Source: JAVBWO01 sp036677375
Lineage (GTDB): Bacteria > Bacillota > Dehalobacteriia > UBA4068 > UBA4997
Assembly (NCBI GenBank): GCA_036677375.1
Contig: JAVBWO010000020.1
Location: forward strand, 1 to 64,000
DNA: 64,000 bases
Direction of reading: 5' to 3'
Made by a program: the position numbers and the translations under genes. Below, one piece after another: positions 17,103-25,472 of this stretch. Position 1 is the stretch's first letter; each line of letters starts with the position of its first letter. The notes under the pieces are model-generated. The model saw nothing but the letters and a program-made list of their open reading frames with translations, did not search any database and had not been told where the DNA came from.

Positions 17103-18172
17103 AATACGCACTGATCGGTTGCGGACGCATCGCCACAAACCACATGAAAGCAGCTTTGGCTAATAATCTGGAAATTGCTGCAGTTTGTGATGTGCTACCG
17201 GAGCACATGAAAGTCCTGCTCCAAAAACATGGGTTGGAGGAAGATCATTCCATTACCCGGTACACTGGCTTCATGGAAATGCTTGACGAGGTGAAGCCAG
17301 AGCTTGTTGGCATTGCCACGGAAAGTGGTATCCATGCACAAATCGCACTTGAATGCATAGATCATGGGGTTAACGTTATTATTGAAAAGCCCATGGCCAT
17401 GTCCATTACGGATGCCGATGAGATTATCCGCCGTTCTGAGGCAAAAAACGTCAAAGTTGCAGCCTGTCATCAAAACCGCTTTAATCTCGCGGTGCAGGAA
17501 TTACGCGCGGTGTTGGATGCCGGGCGCTTCGGCAGGCTGTCCCACGGTTCCATCCATGTGCGCTGGAACCGCGGGCGGGATTATTACACTCAGGCACCCT
17601 GGCGCGGTACCTGGGCACAAGATGGTGGTTGTCTCATGAACCAGTGCATCCATGGCGTAGACCTCCTGCGCTGGATGCTGGGTGACGAGGTTGAGGAAGT
17701 ATACGGGCAAACGCGACAGCAACTTCATAATTATTTGGAGACGGAGGATGTGGGCCTGGGCATCGTCAAATTTAAAAACGGCACAGTAGCTACTATTGAG
17801 GGGACGACCAATGTTTATCCGCAGAATCTCGAAGAAACGCTCTGTATTTTTGGCGAAAAGGGCACTGTCAAGCTTGGAGGCAAATCCTGCAACAACATCG
17901 ACGTGTGGCGGTTCGCAGACGAGACTGAAAGTGACCACTTGAAGAAAGGTTTTTCGGAAGCCACGATGAATGTTTACGGCAATGGTCATACCAGTCTCTA
18001 TGCCGATATGATCGAAGCGGTTCATTCCCAACGCATGCCCTATGTTGACGCACAGGCTGGGAAAAATGCTTTGGAGATGGTACTGGCTATTTATAAAAGC
18101 CAAAAAGAAGGAAGGCCTGTTAAACTTCCATTGACAGACTTTGCCAGTACGGATATGAGAGGTGAATTTTGA
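17099..18172 (+). CDS. wbpB: Gfo/Idh/MocA sugar dehydrogenase (WbpB/WlbA-like)
   Basis: A 357-residue NAD-dependent oxidoreductase. It starts MKYALIGCGRIATNHMKAA (Rossmann GxGxxA) and has IEKPMAMSITDADEII, AACHQNRFNLAVQELR and DGGCLMNQCIHGVDLLRWMLG, where the His is the usual catalytic position. It would oxidise C3 of UDP-GlcNAcA so that the next aminotransferase can add nitrogen. ATG 17099 fits AAAGGAG at 17084-17090; the in-frame TTG at 17093 is too close. It is coupled to the epimerase gene by a 4-base overlap. Confidence 0.87.
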   Translation: MKYALIGCGRIATNHMKAALANNLEIAAVCDVLPEHMKVLLQKHGLEEDHSITRYTGFMEMLDEVKPELVGIATESGIHAQIALECIDHGVNVIIEKPMAMSITDADEIIRRSEAKNVKVAACHQNRFNLAVQELRAVLDAGRFGRLSHGSIHVRWNRGRDYYTQAPWRGTWAQDGGCLMNQCIHGVDLLRWMLGDEVEEVYGQTRQQLHNYLETEDVGLGIVKFKNGTVATIEGTTNVYPQNLEETLCIFGEKGTVKLGGKSCNNIDVWRFADETESDHLKKGFSEATMNVYGNGHTSLYADMIEAVHSQRMPYVDAQAGKNALEMVLAIYKSQKEGRPVKLPLTDFASTDMRGEF

Positions 18173-18173
18173 T

Positions 18174-18740
18174 ATGGCTGACTATTTTGTCCACGAAAGC
18201 TGTTATATTGACGAAGACGTCTGGATTGGCGCCGGTACAAAGATATGGCATTTTTGCCATATCCAGCATGGTGCAGTCATCGGAGCAAGATGCTCCTTGG
18301 GTCAGAACGTCAACGTCTCCAACAATGTGAAGATCGGCAATGGCTGCAAGCTGCAGAACAACGTGTCGGTTTATGAGGGAGTGGAGCTTCAGGACGACGT
18401 GTTCTGCGGCCCTTCCTGTGTTTTTACCAATGACTTGACCCCCCGCGCCAAATATCCCAAGGGCAGTGTCAATTATCAAAAAACCCTGGTGAAGCAAGGT
18501 GCTACCATCGGCGCTAACGCCACCGTCGTTTGTGACTGCAGCGTCGGCCGTTGGGCCATGATTGCCGCCGGAGCGGTGGTTACCAAAGATGTGCTGGATC
18601 ATGCGCTGATGGCGGGCGTGCCGGCTAAACAGATCGGCTGGACTTGCCAATGCGGGGCCGTGCTGCCGGAAACCCTGGCCTGCCCGGTATGTGGCAGAAA
18701 ATACGCCGCCGCCGAAAACGGACTTGAGGAGGCAAAGTGA
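18174..18740 (+). CDS. wbpD: UDP-amino-sugar N-acetyltransferase (WbpD/WlbB-like)
   Basis: A 188-residue left-handed beta-helix acetyltransferase with many hexapeptide repeats (VIGARCSLGQNVNVSNNVKIGNGCKLQNNVSVYEGVELQDDV is a typical run; see residues ~35-75). FTNDLTPRAKYP and GATIGANATVVCD follow. WbpD uses acetyl-CoA to acetylate the 3-amino group of UDP-GlcNAc3NA. The C-terminus has a small zinc-ribbon-like tail with CQC and CPVCGRKY. ATG 18174 has GAGAGGTG 9 bases upstream. Stop and next start are in a TGATG overlap. Confidence 0.87.
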   Translation: MADYFVHESCYIDEDVWIGAGTKIWHFCHIQHGAVIGARCSLGQNVNVSNNVKIGNGCKLQNNVSVYEGVELQDDVFCGPSCVFTNDLTPRAKYPKGSVNYQKTLVKQGATIGANATVVCDCSVGRWAMIAAGAVVTKDVLDHALMAGVPAKQIGWTCQCGAVLPETLACPVCGRKYAAAENGLEEAK

Positions 18741-19864
18741 TGCAATTCCGCGACTTAAGAAAGCAGTATCAGATGCTGAAGCCCAAGATGGACGATGCTG
18801 TCCTGCGCGTCATGACCGAATGCAATTTTATATCTGGAACTCAAGTCAAAGAGCTGGAGCAGCATCTGGCTGGCTATGTGGGCATCAAGCACTGTATTAC
18901 CTGCGGTAACGGCACCGACGCGCTGACCTTGGCGCTCATGGCCTGTAAGATTGGTTTCGGCGATGCGGTTTTTGTTCCGGATTTCACATTTTTTGCCTCC
19001 GCCGAGACGCCGACCGCGCTGGGCGCGACGCCGGTATTCGTTGATGTGGATTCCGATACTTTCAATATGGACCCGGTCAGTTTGGAGCAAACCGTTCTTC
19101 GCGTCAAGTCGGAGGGTAAACTGCATCCCCGCGCCGTAATAGCAGCGGATCTGTTCGGCCTGTGCGCCGATTATCCAGCCATAGCGACGATTGCAAAAAA
19201 GCACGGACTGCTTGTGATCGAAGATGGTGCCCAGAGTTTCGGCGGCGGTATTGGAGAGTGTAGGTCCTGCTCTTTCGGAGATATTGCCACAACTTCTTTC
19301 TTTCCGGCGAAGCCGCTGGGCTGCTACGGCGACGGCGGCGCGGTGTTCACCAATGATGATGAAAAGGCAAGCCTCATCCGTTCTCTCGCCGTCCACGGCA
19401 AAGGGGACGACAAATACGACAATATCCGTTTGGGCATGAATTCCCGCCTTGACACGGTTCAGGCGGCCGTGCTCCAGGTCAAGTTGGAGGCCTTTGAAAA
19501 GTACGAACTTAATGCTGTCGATGAAGCGGCAAGCTGCTATACACGGCAACTGCTAAGTACCGTAAAAACGCCAATCATACCTGACGGCTACCATTCCAGT
19601 TGGGCGCAATATACCATTCAGTTGAAGGGCAAAGCCCAGCGCAGCGCCGTGCAGGCGGCGCTGAAAGCGCACAACATCCCTACCATGGTCTATTATCCCA
19701 AAGCTATGCACGAACAGAGCGCCTTTTCAGATATACCATATTACGGCCAGTGCCCCGTTTCAGAGCACCTGTGTAACACGGTGTTGTCGCTTCCGTTACA
19801 TCCGTACATGAGTGAAATGGATGTTGAAATAGTATGTAAGGTATTGAAAAATTGTTTGGCGTAA
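18740..19864 (+). CDS. wbpE: DegT-family UDP-3-keto-sugar aminotransferase (WbpE/WlbC-like)
   Basis: A 374-residue PLP aminotransferase. It begins MQFRDLRKQYQMLKPKMDDAVLRVM and shows CGNGTDALTLALMA, FVPDFTFFASAETPTALGATPVFVDVD, IEDGAQSFGG, and the PLP-lysine motif ATTSFFPAKPLGCYGDGGA. MNSRLDTVQAAVLQVKL is another family mark. It transfers an amino group (usually from glutamate) to C3 of the UDP-3-keto-uronate made by WbpB. ATG 18740 fits GAGGAGG at 18726-18732 better than GTG 18737. It is the last gene of the locus. Confidence 0.87.
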   Translation: MQFRDLRKQYQMLKPKMDDAVLRVMTECNFISGTQVKELEQHLAGYVGIKHCITCGNGTDALTLALMACKIGFGDAVFVPDFTFFASAETPTALGATPVFVDVDSDTFNMDPVSLEQTVLRVKSEGKLHPRAVIAADLFGLCADYPAIATIAKKHGLLVIEDGAQSFGGGIGECRSCSFGDIATTSFFPAKPLGCYGDGGAVFTNDDEKASLIRSLAVHGKGDDKYDNIRLGMNSRLDTVQAAVLQVKLEAFEKYELNAVDEAASCYTRQLLSTVKTPIIPDGYHSSWAQYTIQLKGKAQRSAVQAALKAHNIPTMVYYPKAMHEQSAFSDIPYYGQCPVSEHLCNTVLSLPLHPYMSEMDVEIVCKVLKNCLA

Positions 19865-20321
19865 TCAAAAAGAGGATTATATTGCTTATCCTCATATTGC
19901 CGACGTTTTCATTGGGTGTAAAATTGTTAGCAATACTCATTATAAATAAAAGCCAAGCCAAGACCGGGTTTTGCATGTAAAAGAAGAAAAATATTAAGGG
20001 TATACGTGGAGACAAGAAGCCGTTCCAACTCCATGTTGCCAGTTTTTTTCAGATCTACGACTATCAGTTCAAGTTGAGCATCTCTCTTTTATTCCATCAT
20101 CTTTCATCACCATGTTAATTTTACCATATATACATAAAGAAGCGCAGCCTTTGCTGGACTTCTTTGACATTCTGCAAGAGAATCCCTGTACTAATATAGT
20201 AAAGGGGTTCTCTTTTTTCGTACTCATTGATAGTGAATTAAAAATCTCTTAGCTGACATTTCACAAGTGAATGAAAAACGATTGCGTATTATATTTTTCG
20301 CAAATTGAAGAAGGCATAAAA
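19865..20321 (+). other. Non-coding region after the polysaccharide locus
   Basis: About 450 bases with no gene I can support. It holds a hairpin at 20135-20166 (AAAGAAG...CTTCTTT) and the terminator listed separately. The rest shows no repeat or motif that I recognise. Confidence 0.5.
20178..20218 (+). terminator. Intrinsic terminator downstream of the polysaccharide locus
   Basis: GAGAATCCCT and AGGGGTTCTC form a stem with a loop of about 16 bases and run into six T residues. It lies about 310 bases past the last gene, so it either ends a long 3' UTR or once served a lost gene. Confidence 0.75.
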
Positions 20322-20636
20322 TGAGACATGGTTTGCGGTCCTTGGTAGTTGAAGCGTTGTACTACGTTCCAAGGCAAAGCTAGTAGCGGAGATGTTGAAT
20401 GCCTTCCACGCCCAGGAAAGTAAAGCAACAACGATGGTGAAGGTGAAAGCCGTATCTGAGACTCTGTGTGCAATGAAGTTACTGCAGGCAGCAAAAAAGG
20501 TGGAAGATTCCGTAGAAGAGATTCTTGCTTATGCCGCTTTCCCTCTCGAACATTAAACATGTATCCGCACCAATAATATGATCGAACGGTTCAACCGTGA
20601 GATTTGAAGACGAACCGGAGTGGTTAACTGTTTTCC
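20322..20636 (+). pseudogene. Remnant of IS256-family (mutator-type) transposase
   Basis: One frame from about 20388 reads AEMLNAFHAQESKATTM, then AVSETLCAMKLLQAAKKVEDSVEE, AYAAFPLEH, and after a stop RTNNMIERFNREI. That is the C-terminal part of IS256-type transposases, including the conserved RTNNMIERxNREI motif next to the last catalytic Glu. There are stop codons at the tryptophan-like position after EH and before RRTGVV, and another upstream near 20348. Only the last ~100 codons remain and no terminal repeats could be placed. It is a decayed mobile element at the edge of the polysaccharide locus. Confidence 0.8.
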
Positions 20637-20753
20637 TAGAAATCACAATGATACTTTTTTGTGTTAAAGTGAGCAGGTTAAGTCACAACATAATATCGGT
20701 AGATCTAGATAAAGAAGGAAAATTTTGCTTGGTAGCCGCCAGGCAATGAATAA

Positions 20754-20763
20754 ACTATATAGT
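20754..20763. promoter_or_regulatory. Palindromic operator-like site 1
   Basis: A perfect 10-base palindrome ACTATATAGT, present three times in 306 bases upstream of the MBL-hydrolase gene and not noticed elsewhere. It may bind the TetR protein encoded at 25473-26075. Confidence 0.5.
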
Positions 20764-20798
20764 CAATTAATCATTACCAAAAATGCTTATTTTAATAT

Positions 20799-20808
20799 AC
20801 TATATAGT
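20799..20808. promoter_or_regulatory. Palindromic operator-like site 2
   Basis: Second copy of ACTATATAGT, followed by TTATTTAATAAA. A partial copy with the same right flank (AATAGTTTATTTATTAATA) lies near 21011-21029. Confidence 0.5.
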
Positions 20809-21049
20809 TTATTTAATAAAAGTTATTTCAATATTGAAAATTATAAAAAATTTTACACATATAATCTTGTAATTTAGCATATCGTGTGGTATTATTTCAA
20901 TTAAGCAGGGTTTTTGTTTATTGATTTCCATATCCTTTGTCGTCATCCCATATTGGACAATGTGCGGTTATGCTTAAATTCAAAAAATAACCCGGCCTTT
21001 AAATCGACCAAATAGTTTATTTATTAATATTTTTTTGTCCTGCGAATCG

Positions 21050-21059
21050 ACTATATAGT
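21050..21059. promoter_or_regulatory. Palindromic operator-like site 3, next to a -10 box
   Basis: Third copy, extended to the 12-base palindrome GACTATATAGTC (21049-21060). It abuts TATAAT at 21061-21066, which is a good -10 candidate for the gene starting at 21161. A repressor bound here would block that promoter. Confidence 0.6.
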
Positions 21060-21160
21060 CTATAATATAGGGGGTTTTGGTTGTTTTAACCGAAAAAATT
21101 CTTATTATTATGCTCTATGAACTAGGTTAATGTAAATATAAAAAGGAGGTCGAATTTGAT

Positions 21161-22000
21161 ATGAAAGTTAAAGCGACAGTATTATGTGAAAACAGTGTTT
21201 CAAGTTTTAATGGTTTGATTGCCGAGGCTGGTTGGGCGGTATATCTGGAAACCGATCAGGGAAATTATTTATTCGATACGGGGCAAGGGAGAACTGTACT
21301 TATCAATTCATTGATTCTTGATAAAAATCTTAAGGATATTCAGGCAATCTTGCTTAGCCATCATCATTTTGACCATACGGGCGGACTTTTGGATGTCTTG
21401 GAGGTTAAAAAAGCAGTGGACGTCTATGCTCATGACGAGCTCTTTAAAAAAAGTTATAACATTGCTATGAAAATAAACGGTAATCCAAAATTTATTGGTG
21501 TTCCGTTTTCCCGACAATTGCTGGAAGGCAAAGGAGCAAATTTTAAGTTTAGCAGGGCTTGGCAGGAAATTATTCCCGATTTTTATCTCACAGGCGAGAT
21601 CCCCCGCAAAACTGAATATGAGCATGGTGATAAGAATCAGGTAGTAAAAGAAAAAGACGGATATGTTCCGGACGCACTTTTAGACGATCAGTCCCTGGTA
21701 ATAAAAACAGATGCCGGTCTTTTTATTATTCTTGGCTGTTCCCACGCGGGGATCATCAATATTTTGAACTATGCCATTGAAAAGACTGGTGAGAAAAAGA
21801 TCCATACGGTGATAGGTGGTACTCATTTAGGTTGGGTTAGCGAGGACCAAAGAGAAAAAAGCATTGCGGCGTTGCGCCAATTCGACATTCAAAAACTTGG
21901 TGTTGCGCATTGTACCGGGTTTGATGTATCTATGGCTTTGGCCCAGGAGTATAAAGACCGTTTCTTTGTGTGCAACGTAGGAGCAGTTGTGGAACTATAA
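21161..22000 (+). CDS. MBL-fold metallo-hydrolase (COG1237-like)
   Basis: A 279-residue metallo-beta-lactamase fold protein. The metal motif is LLSHHHFDHTGG (HxHxDH, here H-H-H-F-D-H) near residue 65, with later metal ligands likely at GCSHAGIIN and the GGTHLG segment. The domain order and the C-terminal GVAHCTG match the family annotated as 7,8-dihydropterin-6-methyl-4-(beta-D-ribofuranosyl)-aminobenzene-5'-phosphate synthase-like; most bacterial members have no known substrate. It has AGGAGG 12 bases before ATG 21161 and is preceded by operator-like palindromes. A hairpin follows, so it may be its own transcript. Confidence 0.8.
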   Translation: MKVKATVLCENSVSSFNGLIAEAGWAVYLETDQGNYLFDTGQGRTVLINSLILDKNLKDIQAILLSHHHFDHTGGLLDVLEVKKAVDVYAHDELFKKSYNIAMKINGNPKFIGVPFSRQLLEGKGANFKFSRAWQEIIPDFYLTGEIPRKTEYEHGDKNQVVKEKDGYVPDALLDDQSLVIKTDAGLFIILGCSHAGIINILNYAIEKTGEKKIHTVIGGTHLGWVSEDQREKSIAALRQFDIQKLGVAHCTGFDVSMALAQEYKDRFFVCNVGAVVEL

Positions 22001-22071
22001 AGATATTCCGTGGCGTGATATCCATACATTGTTATACTGCATGAGGCGTGTGAAGTAGAATCTCTCAGGTT

Positions 22072-22121
22072 AAGAAAAAGAGGAAGATGATAGTTATTAT
22101 TTTTGTCTTCCTTTTTCTTAC
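22072..22121 (+). terminator. Terminator-like hairpin after the MBL gene
   Basis: AAGAAAAAGAGGAAGA pairs with TCTTCCTTTTTCTT across a T-rich loop of about 18 bases. The 3' arm is itself T-rich. The stretch from 22122 to 22303 holds no gene; a small hairpin CCCTTTACTAAAGGG lies at about 22143-22157. Confidence 0.5.
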
Positions 22122-22303
22122 AAAAAATCAAGTTGTGGGTATCCCTTTACTAAAGGGAGGTGATAGTTGGTTTGTGATGGCAAAATTATAAAATAGGGAG
22201 GTGGAAAGTGCTAAGCGTAGTGCGCGGAGTTACCTATCATACATAAGTCGGTTTTCTTGAATGTGGTTGTTCTTTTGAAAACAAATCATTGGGAGGTACA
22301 TGA

Positions 22304-23503
22304 TTGTTGAGTACAAATAAAAAGGAATTGATAGACAAATGCCTGGAATTATTGGACGAGCAGGAAATTATCGATTTTACAACTGAGTTAATCAAAACCC
22401 AAAGTTTCCCACCTGATTATAACGAAAAGGATGTTGCTTTAGTTGTAGCAAAAAAACTAAACGAATATGGCATACAAGCAAAAATAGATGACCTTGACCA
22501 AGGGAACCGTGCCAATTTAATTGCAAGTATTGGAAACGAAGCCGGACCTCATCTTGTTTTTGGCGGCCATTTTGATACGGTTCCCCCGGTTAACGAGGGT
22601 TGGAAGTATGATCCTTTCAGTGCAACCATTGTGGATGGCGTGATGTACGGCCGGGGAACATGCGATATGAAAGGCGGCGTGGCATCTCTGGTTATGGCCA
22701 TGTGTTTGTTGCGCAAAGCCGGAGTAGATTTGAAAGGTAAACTTAGCTATATAGGGACAGCGGGAGAAGAAGTGGACTTATATGGCGCCAAGGCCTACAA
22801 AAAGAAATATGGGTGTGATGATATTGACGCCATGGTAATTGCGGAAGCAAGTAACAGAGGGATGTTCTTTGCCGAAAAAGGTGCTTTGTGGATCAAGTTT
22901 ACTTCTTACGGTAGGGCCGCTCATCCTGGCGTATCCTGGGAAGGGGTCAATTCCCTTTTGAATATGCTCAAATTCTTTGAGAATTTCAGGCATTATGATT
23001 TCCCGGTAAAAAATCATGATATGTTAGGTTCCCCGACTTTAAATGTTACAACGATGCATGCCGGAACCATTACCAACGCTTTGCCTATCTCTTGTGTTGC
23101 TACTGTGGATATTCGCACGGTTCCGGGCATCTCTCATGAAGCGATTTTGGAAGATGTGAAAGCGATCATTGCCAATATGCAGGAAATAGATCCTGATTTT
23201 AAAATGGATTATGAAGTCATAAACAATAACCAAGCGATTGAGACCAATCTAGACGATCCAATTGCCATAGCCGCTTTCCAAACACATCAAGACGTATTTG
23301 GCAGCGAAGTCAAGCCATCTGGAACCTTCTTCTACACTGATGCGGTAGCGATGACTAAGTCCAATGGCGCAGTTGCTCCTTTGATTATTTATGGTCCCGG
23401 CAATGCTGCAAATAATCATAAAGTTAACGAATCTGTAGAAGTGGCTCAATTGATTGATTGTACAAAATTTTATATTGGCTTGGCGATTAATTACCTATCT
23501 TAA
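22304..23503 (+). CDS. M20 family metallopeptidase (ArgE/DapE-like)
   Basis: A 399-residue zinc amidohydrolase/peptidase that removes acyl or aminoacyl groups from small substrates. Metal and catalytic motifs: VFGGHFDTVPP (His and Asp), GRGTCDMKGG (bridging Asp), GTAGEEVDLYG (Glu pair), VIAEASN (Glu) and ANNHKVNESV (last His). The dimerisation lid lies between residues ~195 and 310. The start is the TTG at 22304 or 22307 after GGGAGG at 22291-22296; the ATG at 22300 is out of frame. Two membrane proteins follow, so it may process a peptide or N-acyl amino acid that they transport. Confidence 0.88.
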   Translation: MLSTNKKELIDKCLELLDEQEIIDFTTELIKTQSFPPDYNEKDVALVVAKKLNEYGIQAKIDDLDQGNRANLIASIGNEAGPHLVFGGHFDTVPPVNEGWKYDPFSATIVDGVMYGRGTCDMKGGVASLVMAMCLLRKAGVDLKGKLSYIGTAGEEVDLYGAKAYKKKYGCDDIDAMVIAEASNRGMFFAEKGALWIKFTSYGRAAHPGVSWEGVNSLLNMLKFFENFRHYDFPVKNHDMLGSPTLNVTTMHAGTITNALPISCVATVDIRTVPGISHEAILEDVKAIIANMQEIDPDFKMDYEVINNNQAIETNLDDPIAIAAFQTHQDVFGSEVKPSGTFFYTDAVAMTKSNGAVAPLIIYGPGNAANNHKVNESVEVAQLIDCTKFYIGLAINYLS

Positions 23504-23780
23504 ATAATTTTCTCTGTGGACAGCGCAATAAAAAAATTCTTTGCTGTGGTTAGACTGGTAGTGCATATCGGTTGGATGTTTTCTGCCAAAGACAGAGGTT
23601 GTGTCTTTTACATCATTTTTTGTGTTTTGGCGGATTTTGCCTTCTGTCCAAGGTAGGGATATTGTGTTGTTTATTGTAATCAATTGTCCTAGGGTATCTT
23701 ATTGCTAAAGATGGTAAAGTCACATTACTTAAGGTCTTTTTTTATAATAAAAAAATTAAATTAATTTGGAGGTGTTATCA

Positions 23781-24491
23781 TTGACTCCAGAAGTTGCTAA
23801 AGTTGCCAGTTCCCCGGGTTTTTGGCTTATTTGCAGTCCAATGGTATTGATTATGCTGTTCCAGTCCTATGTTTTTATGAGAAAAGCCTGGAAAACCGGT
23901 CTGGAAATTGGTATATCCAAAGACCAGATGACAAGGGGAATGCGGAGTGCGGCTATTACATCCATCGCCCCCGCTTTCAGTATTTTTATTGGTTTGGTCG
24001 GTTTGGTTGCCATTGTTGGACCTGCCCTGGCCTGGCTGCGTCTTTCCGTTATTGGTGCCATCATGTTTGAAGGACTTGCTGCTCAAACGGCTTTGAGTGC
24101 TATGGGTACTGCCGTGGGGGATTCGGGTTATACACTCACGGCTTTTGCCAATATCGTATGGGTCATGGCTCTAGGTTCCTGCGGCTGGATTTTGTTCACA
24201 GCATTTTTTACTCATAAATTTGAGGTGCTTCGCATAAAGGCTGTCCGCGGCAGAATGGAGTTGCTGCCTGTTTTTACGATTTGTGCTATTCTAGGAGCCT
24301 TTGGATACCAGGTCACAAAGCATGCTGTTACCATCAGCCGCTCTACCATTGCCGTTATCGCCAGTGCTTTATTCATGATATTACTGGATTATATTGCTAA
24401 CAAAACAGGTAAAAGATGGATCAAGGAATGGTCTTTGGGTTTTGCCATGTTGGTAGGTATGTTTGCTGCCACCATCGGCATAACAGTTTAG
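23781..24491 (+). CDS. DUF5058 family membrane protein
   Basis: A membrane protein of about 236 residues with five or six hydrophobic segments. The KAWKTGLEIGISKDQMTRGMRSAAITSIAPAF stretch and the LSAMGTAVGDSGYTL segment match DUF5058 as I remember it. The start is TTG 23781, because GGAGGTG lies at 23768-23774; in-frame TTG/GTG codons upstream sit inside that site. Such proteins are found next to M20 peptidases and a second membrane protein, as here. A role as half of a transporter for amino acid derivatives or small peptides is inference. Confidence 0.75.
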   Translation: MTPEVAKVASSPGFWLICSPMVLIMLFQSYVFMRKAWKTGLEIGISKDQMTRGMRSAAITSIAPAFSIFIGLVGLVAIVGPALAWLRLSVIGAIMFEGLAAQTALSAMGTAVGDSGYTLTAFANIVWVMALGSCGWILFTAFFTHKFEVLRIKAVRGRMELLPVFTICAILGAFGYQVTKHAVTISRSTIAVIASALFMILLDYIANKTGKRWIKEWSLGFAMLVGMFAATIGITV

Positions 24492-24512
24492 CGAATAGGA
24501 GGTTGACATATC

Positions 24513-25199
24513 ATGGATAAAAATGAAATTTATGATAATAATTTTATCAAGCCCATTGTATTTTGGGGTCGCTTGACCAATGTTGTTGCCGTTTTGTTGT
24601 CTTTTGTGCCTGCTATTTATCTATGGTTGGTGTGGGATGCCCTACCGCCAGCTTCTGCTATTACTTCGGCTTCTCTTTCTGTCATCTTGGGATTTGCCGG
24701 TGTCCTATGGTTTGTAGAGCCTATTTCCTATTATCCCATTTTGGGCATACCGGGAACATATATGTCGTATCTTTCGGGAAATATTCCTTATATGCGGGTA
24801 CCCTGCTCCGCCATTGCTCAGGAAGCCGCCGGTGTGGAGGAAGGTTCCCGGGAAGGCGCAATTATCTCTGTTTTCGGAGTAGGTATTTCCATCTATATTA
24901 ATGTAATTGTTATGTTGATCGGCGCTTTTATTGGTACGCAATTGTTGGCTAGTTTTCCACCTATTGTTTCTTCCTCATTTGGTTTTATTCTTCCAGCTGT
25001 GTTTGGTGGCATATTTGGTCAGTTTGCGGTGAAAAACTTTAAAGCGGCTCTTATTGCTCTTGTTTTAGGCCTCTTTTTAAATATTGGAGGTTTTCTGCCC
25101 CAATATATCGGATTGCCGGGTGCTATCTTTCTGACCATTTTCTTTGGTATTCAAATGGCAAAGAGAAAAAATGCCCGAAATAGTGATCATGCTGCTTAA
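24513..25199 (+). CDS. Membrane partner of the DUF5058 protein
   Basis: A 228-residue protein with six or so hydrophobic segments and a basic tail (KRKNARNSDHAA). A middle loop, MSYLSGNIPYMRVPCSAIAQEAAGVEEGSREG, is the most distinctive part. It begins 21 bases after the DUF5058 gene with its own AGGAGG site. I do not recognise a characterised function. The two membrane genes probably form one complex, and the neighbouring M20 peptidase suggests the transported compound. A terminator follows at 25308. Confidence 0.7.
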   Translation: MDKNEIYDNNFIKPIVFWGRLTNVVAVLLSFVPAIYLWLVWDALPPASAITSASLSVILGFAGVLWFVEPISYYPILGIPGTYMSYLSGNIPYMRVPCSAIAQEAAGVEEGSREGAIISVFGVGISIYINVIVMLIGAFIGTQLLASFPPIVSSSFGFILPAVFGGIFGQFAVKNFKAALIALVLGLFLNIGGFLPQYIGLPGAIFLTIFFGIQMAKRKNARNSDHAA

Positions 25200-25307
25200 A
25201 TTATTTGAAGTGCGAAAGTGATGTTTTAGCGTTGCGGAAACCGGAAGAAACATCAATTTTAGAGCCGGCATGCTGTCGCTAAAGATTTGTCGTTACTTGA
25301 GCTGTAC

Positions 25308-25342
25308 AATAAAAGCCTGTATCTTTTGATGCGGGCTTTTAT
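25308..25342 (+). terminator. Intrinsic terminator of the M20/DUF5058 operon
   Basis: AATAAAAGCC and GGGCTTTTATT form the stem around a loop of about 15 bases. The 3' arm is T-rich. It separates the operon from the TetR gene. Confidence 0.75.
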
Positions 25343-25398
25343 TGATTTATTATCTTAAATAAAAATTGTTTTTGTAACTATGGCGGGTTATTATGTAT

Positions 25399-25426
25399 TT
25401 GACAATATTTCTTTATATGGTATCCT
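25399..25426 (+). promoter_or_regulatory. Promoter of the TetR gene
   Basis: TTGACA (25399-25404) and TATCCT (25421-25426) with a 16-base spacer, 46 bases before the ATG at 25473. I see no ACTATATAGT palindrome here, so autoregulation through that site is not supported. Confidence 0.6.
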
Positions 25427-25472
25427 AAATATAGGTAATGTGCTTAAAATCAATATATATGATGAGGTTGAT

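Noticed and set aside
18755..19549. A 264-codon open frame on the - strand
   Set aside because: It lies wholly inside the WbpE-like gene, which has clear family motifs. GC-rich codons leave the opposite strand open by chance.
22300..22320. ATG 22300 as the start of the M20 peptidase gene
   Set aside because: It is out of frame and stops after six codons. The in-frame TTG at 22304 has the right spacing from GGGAGG.
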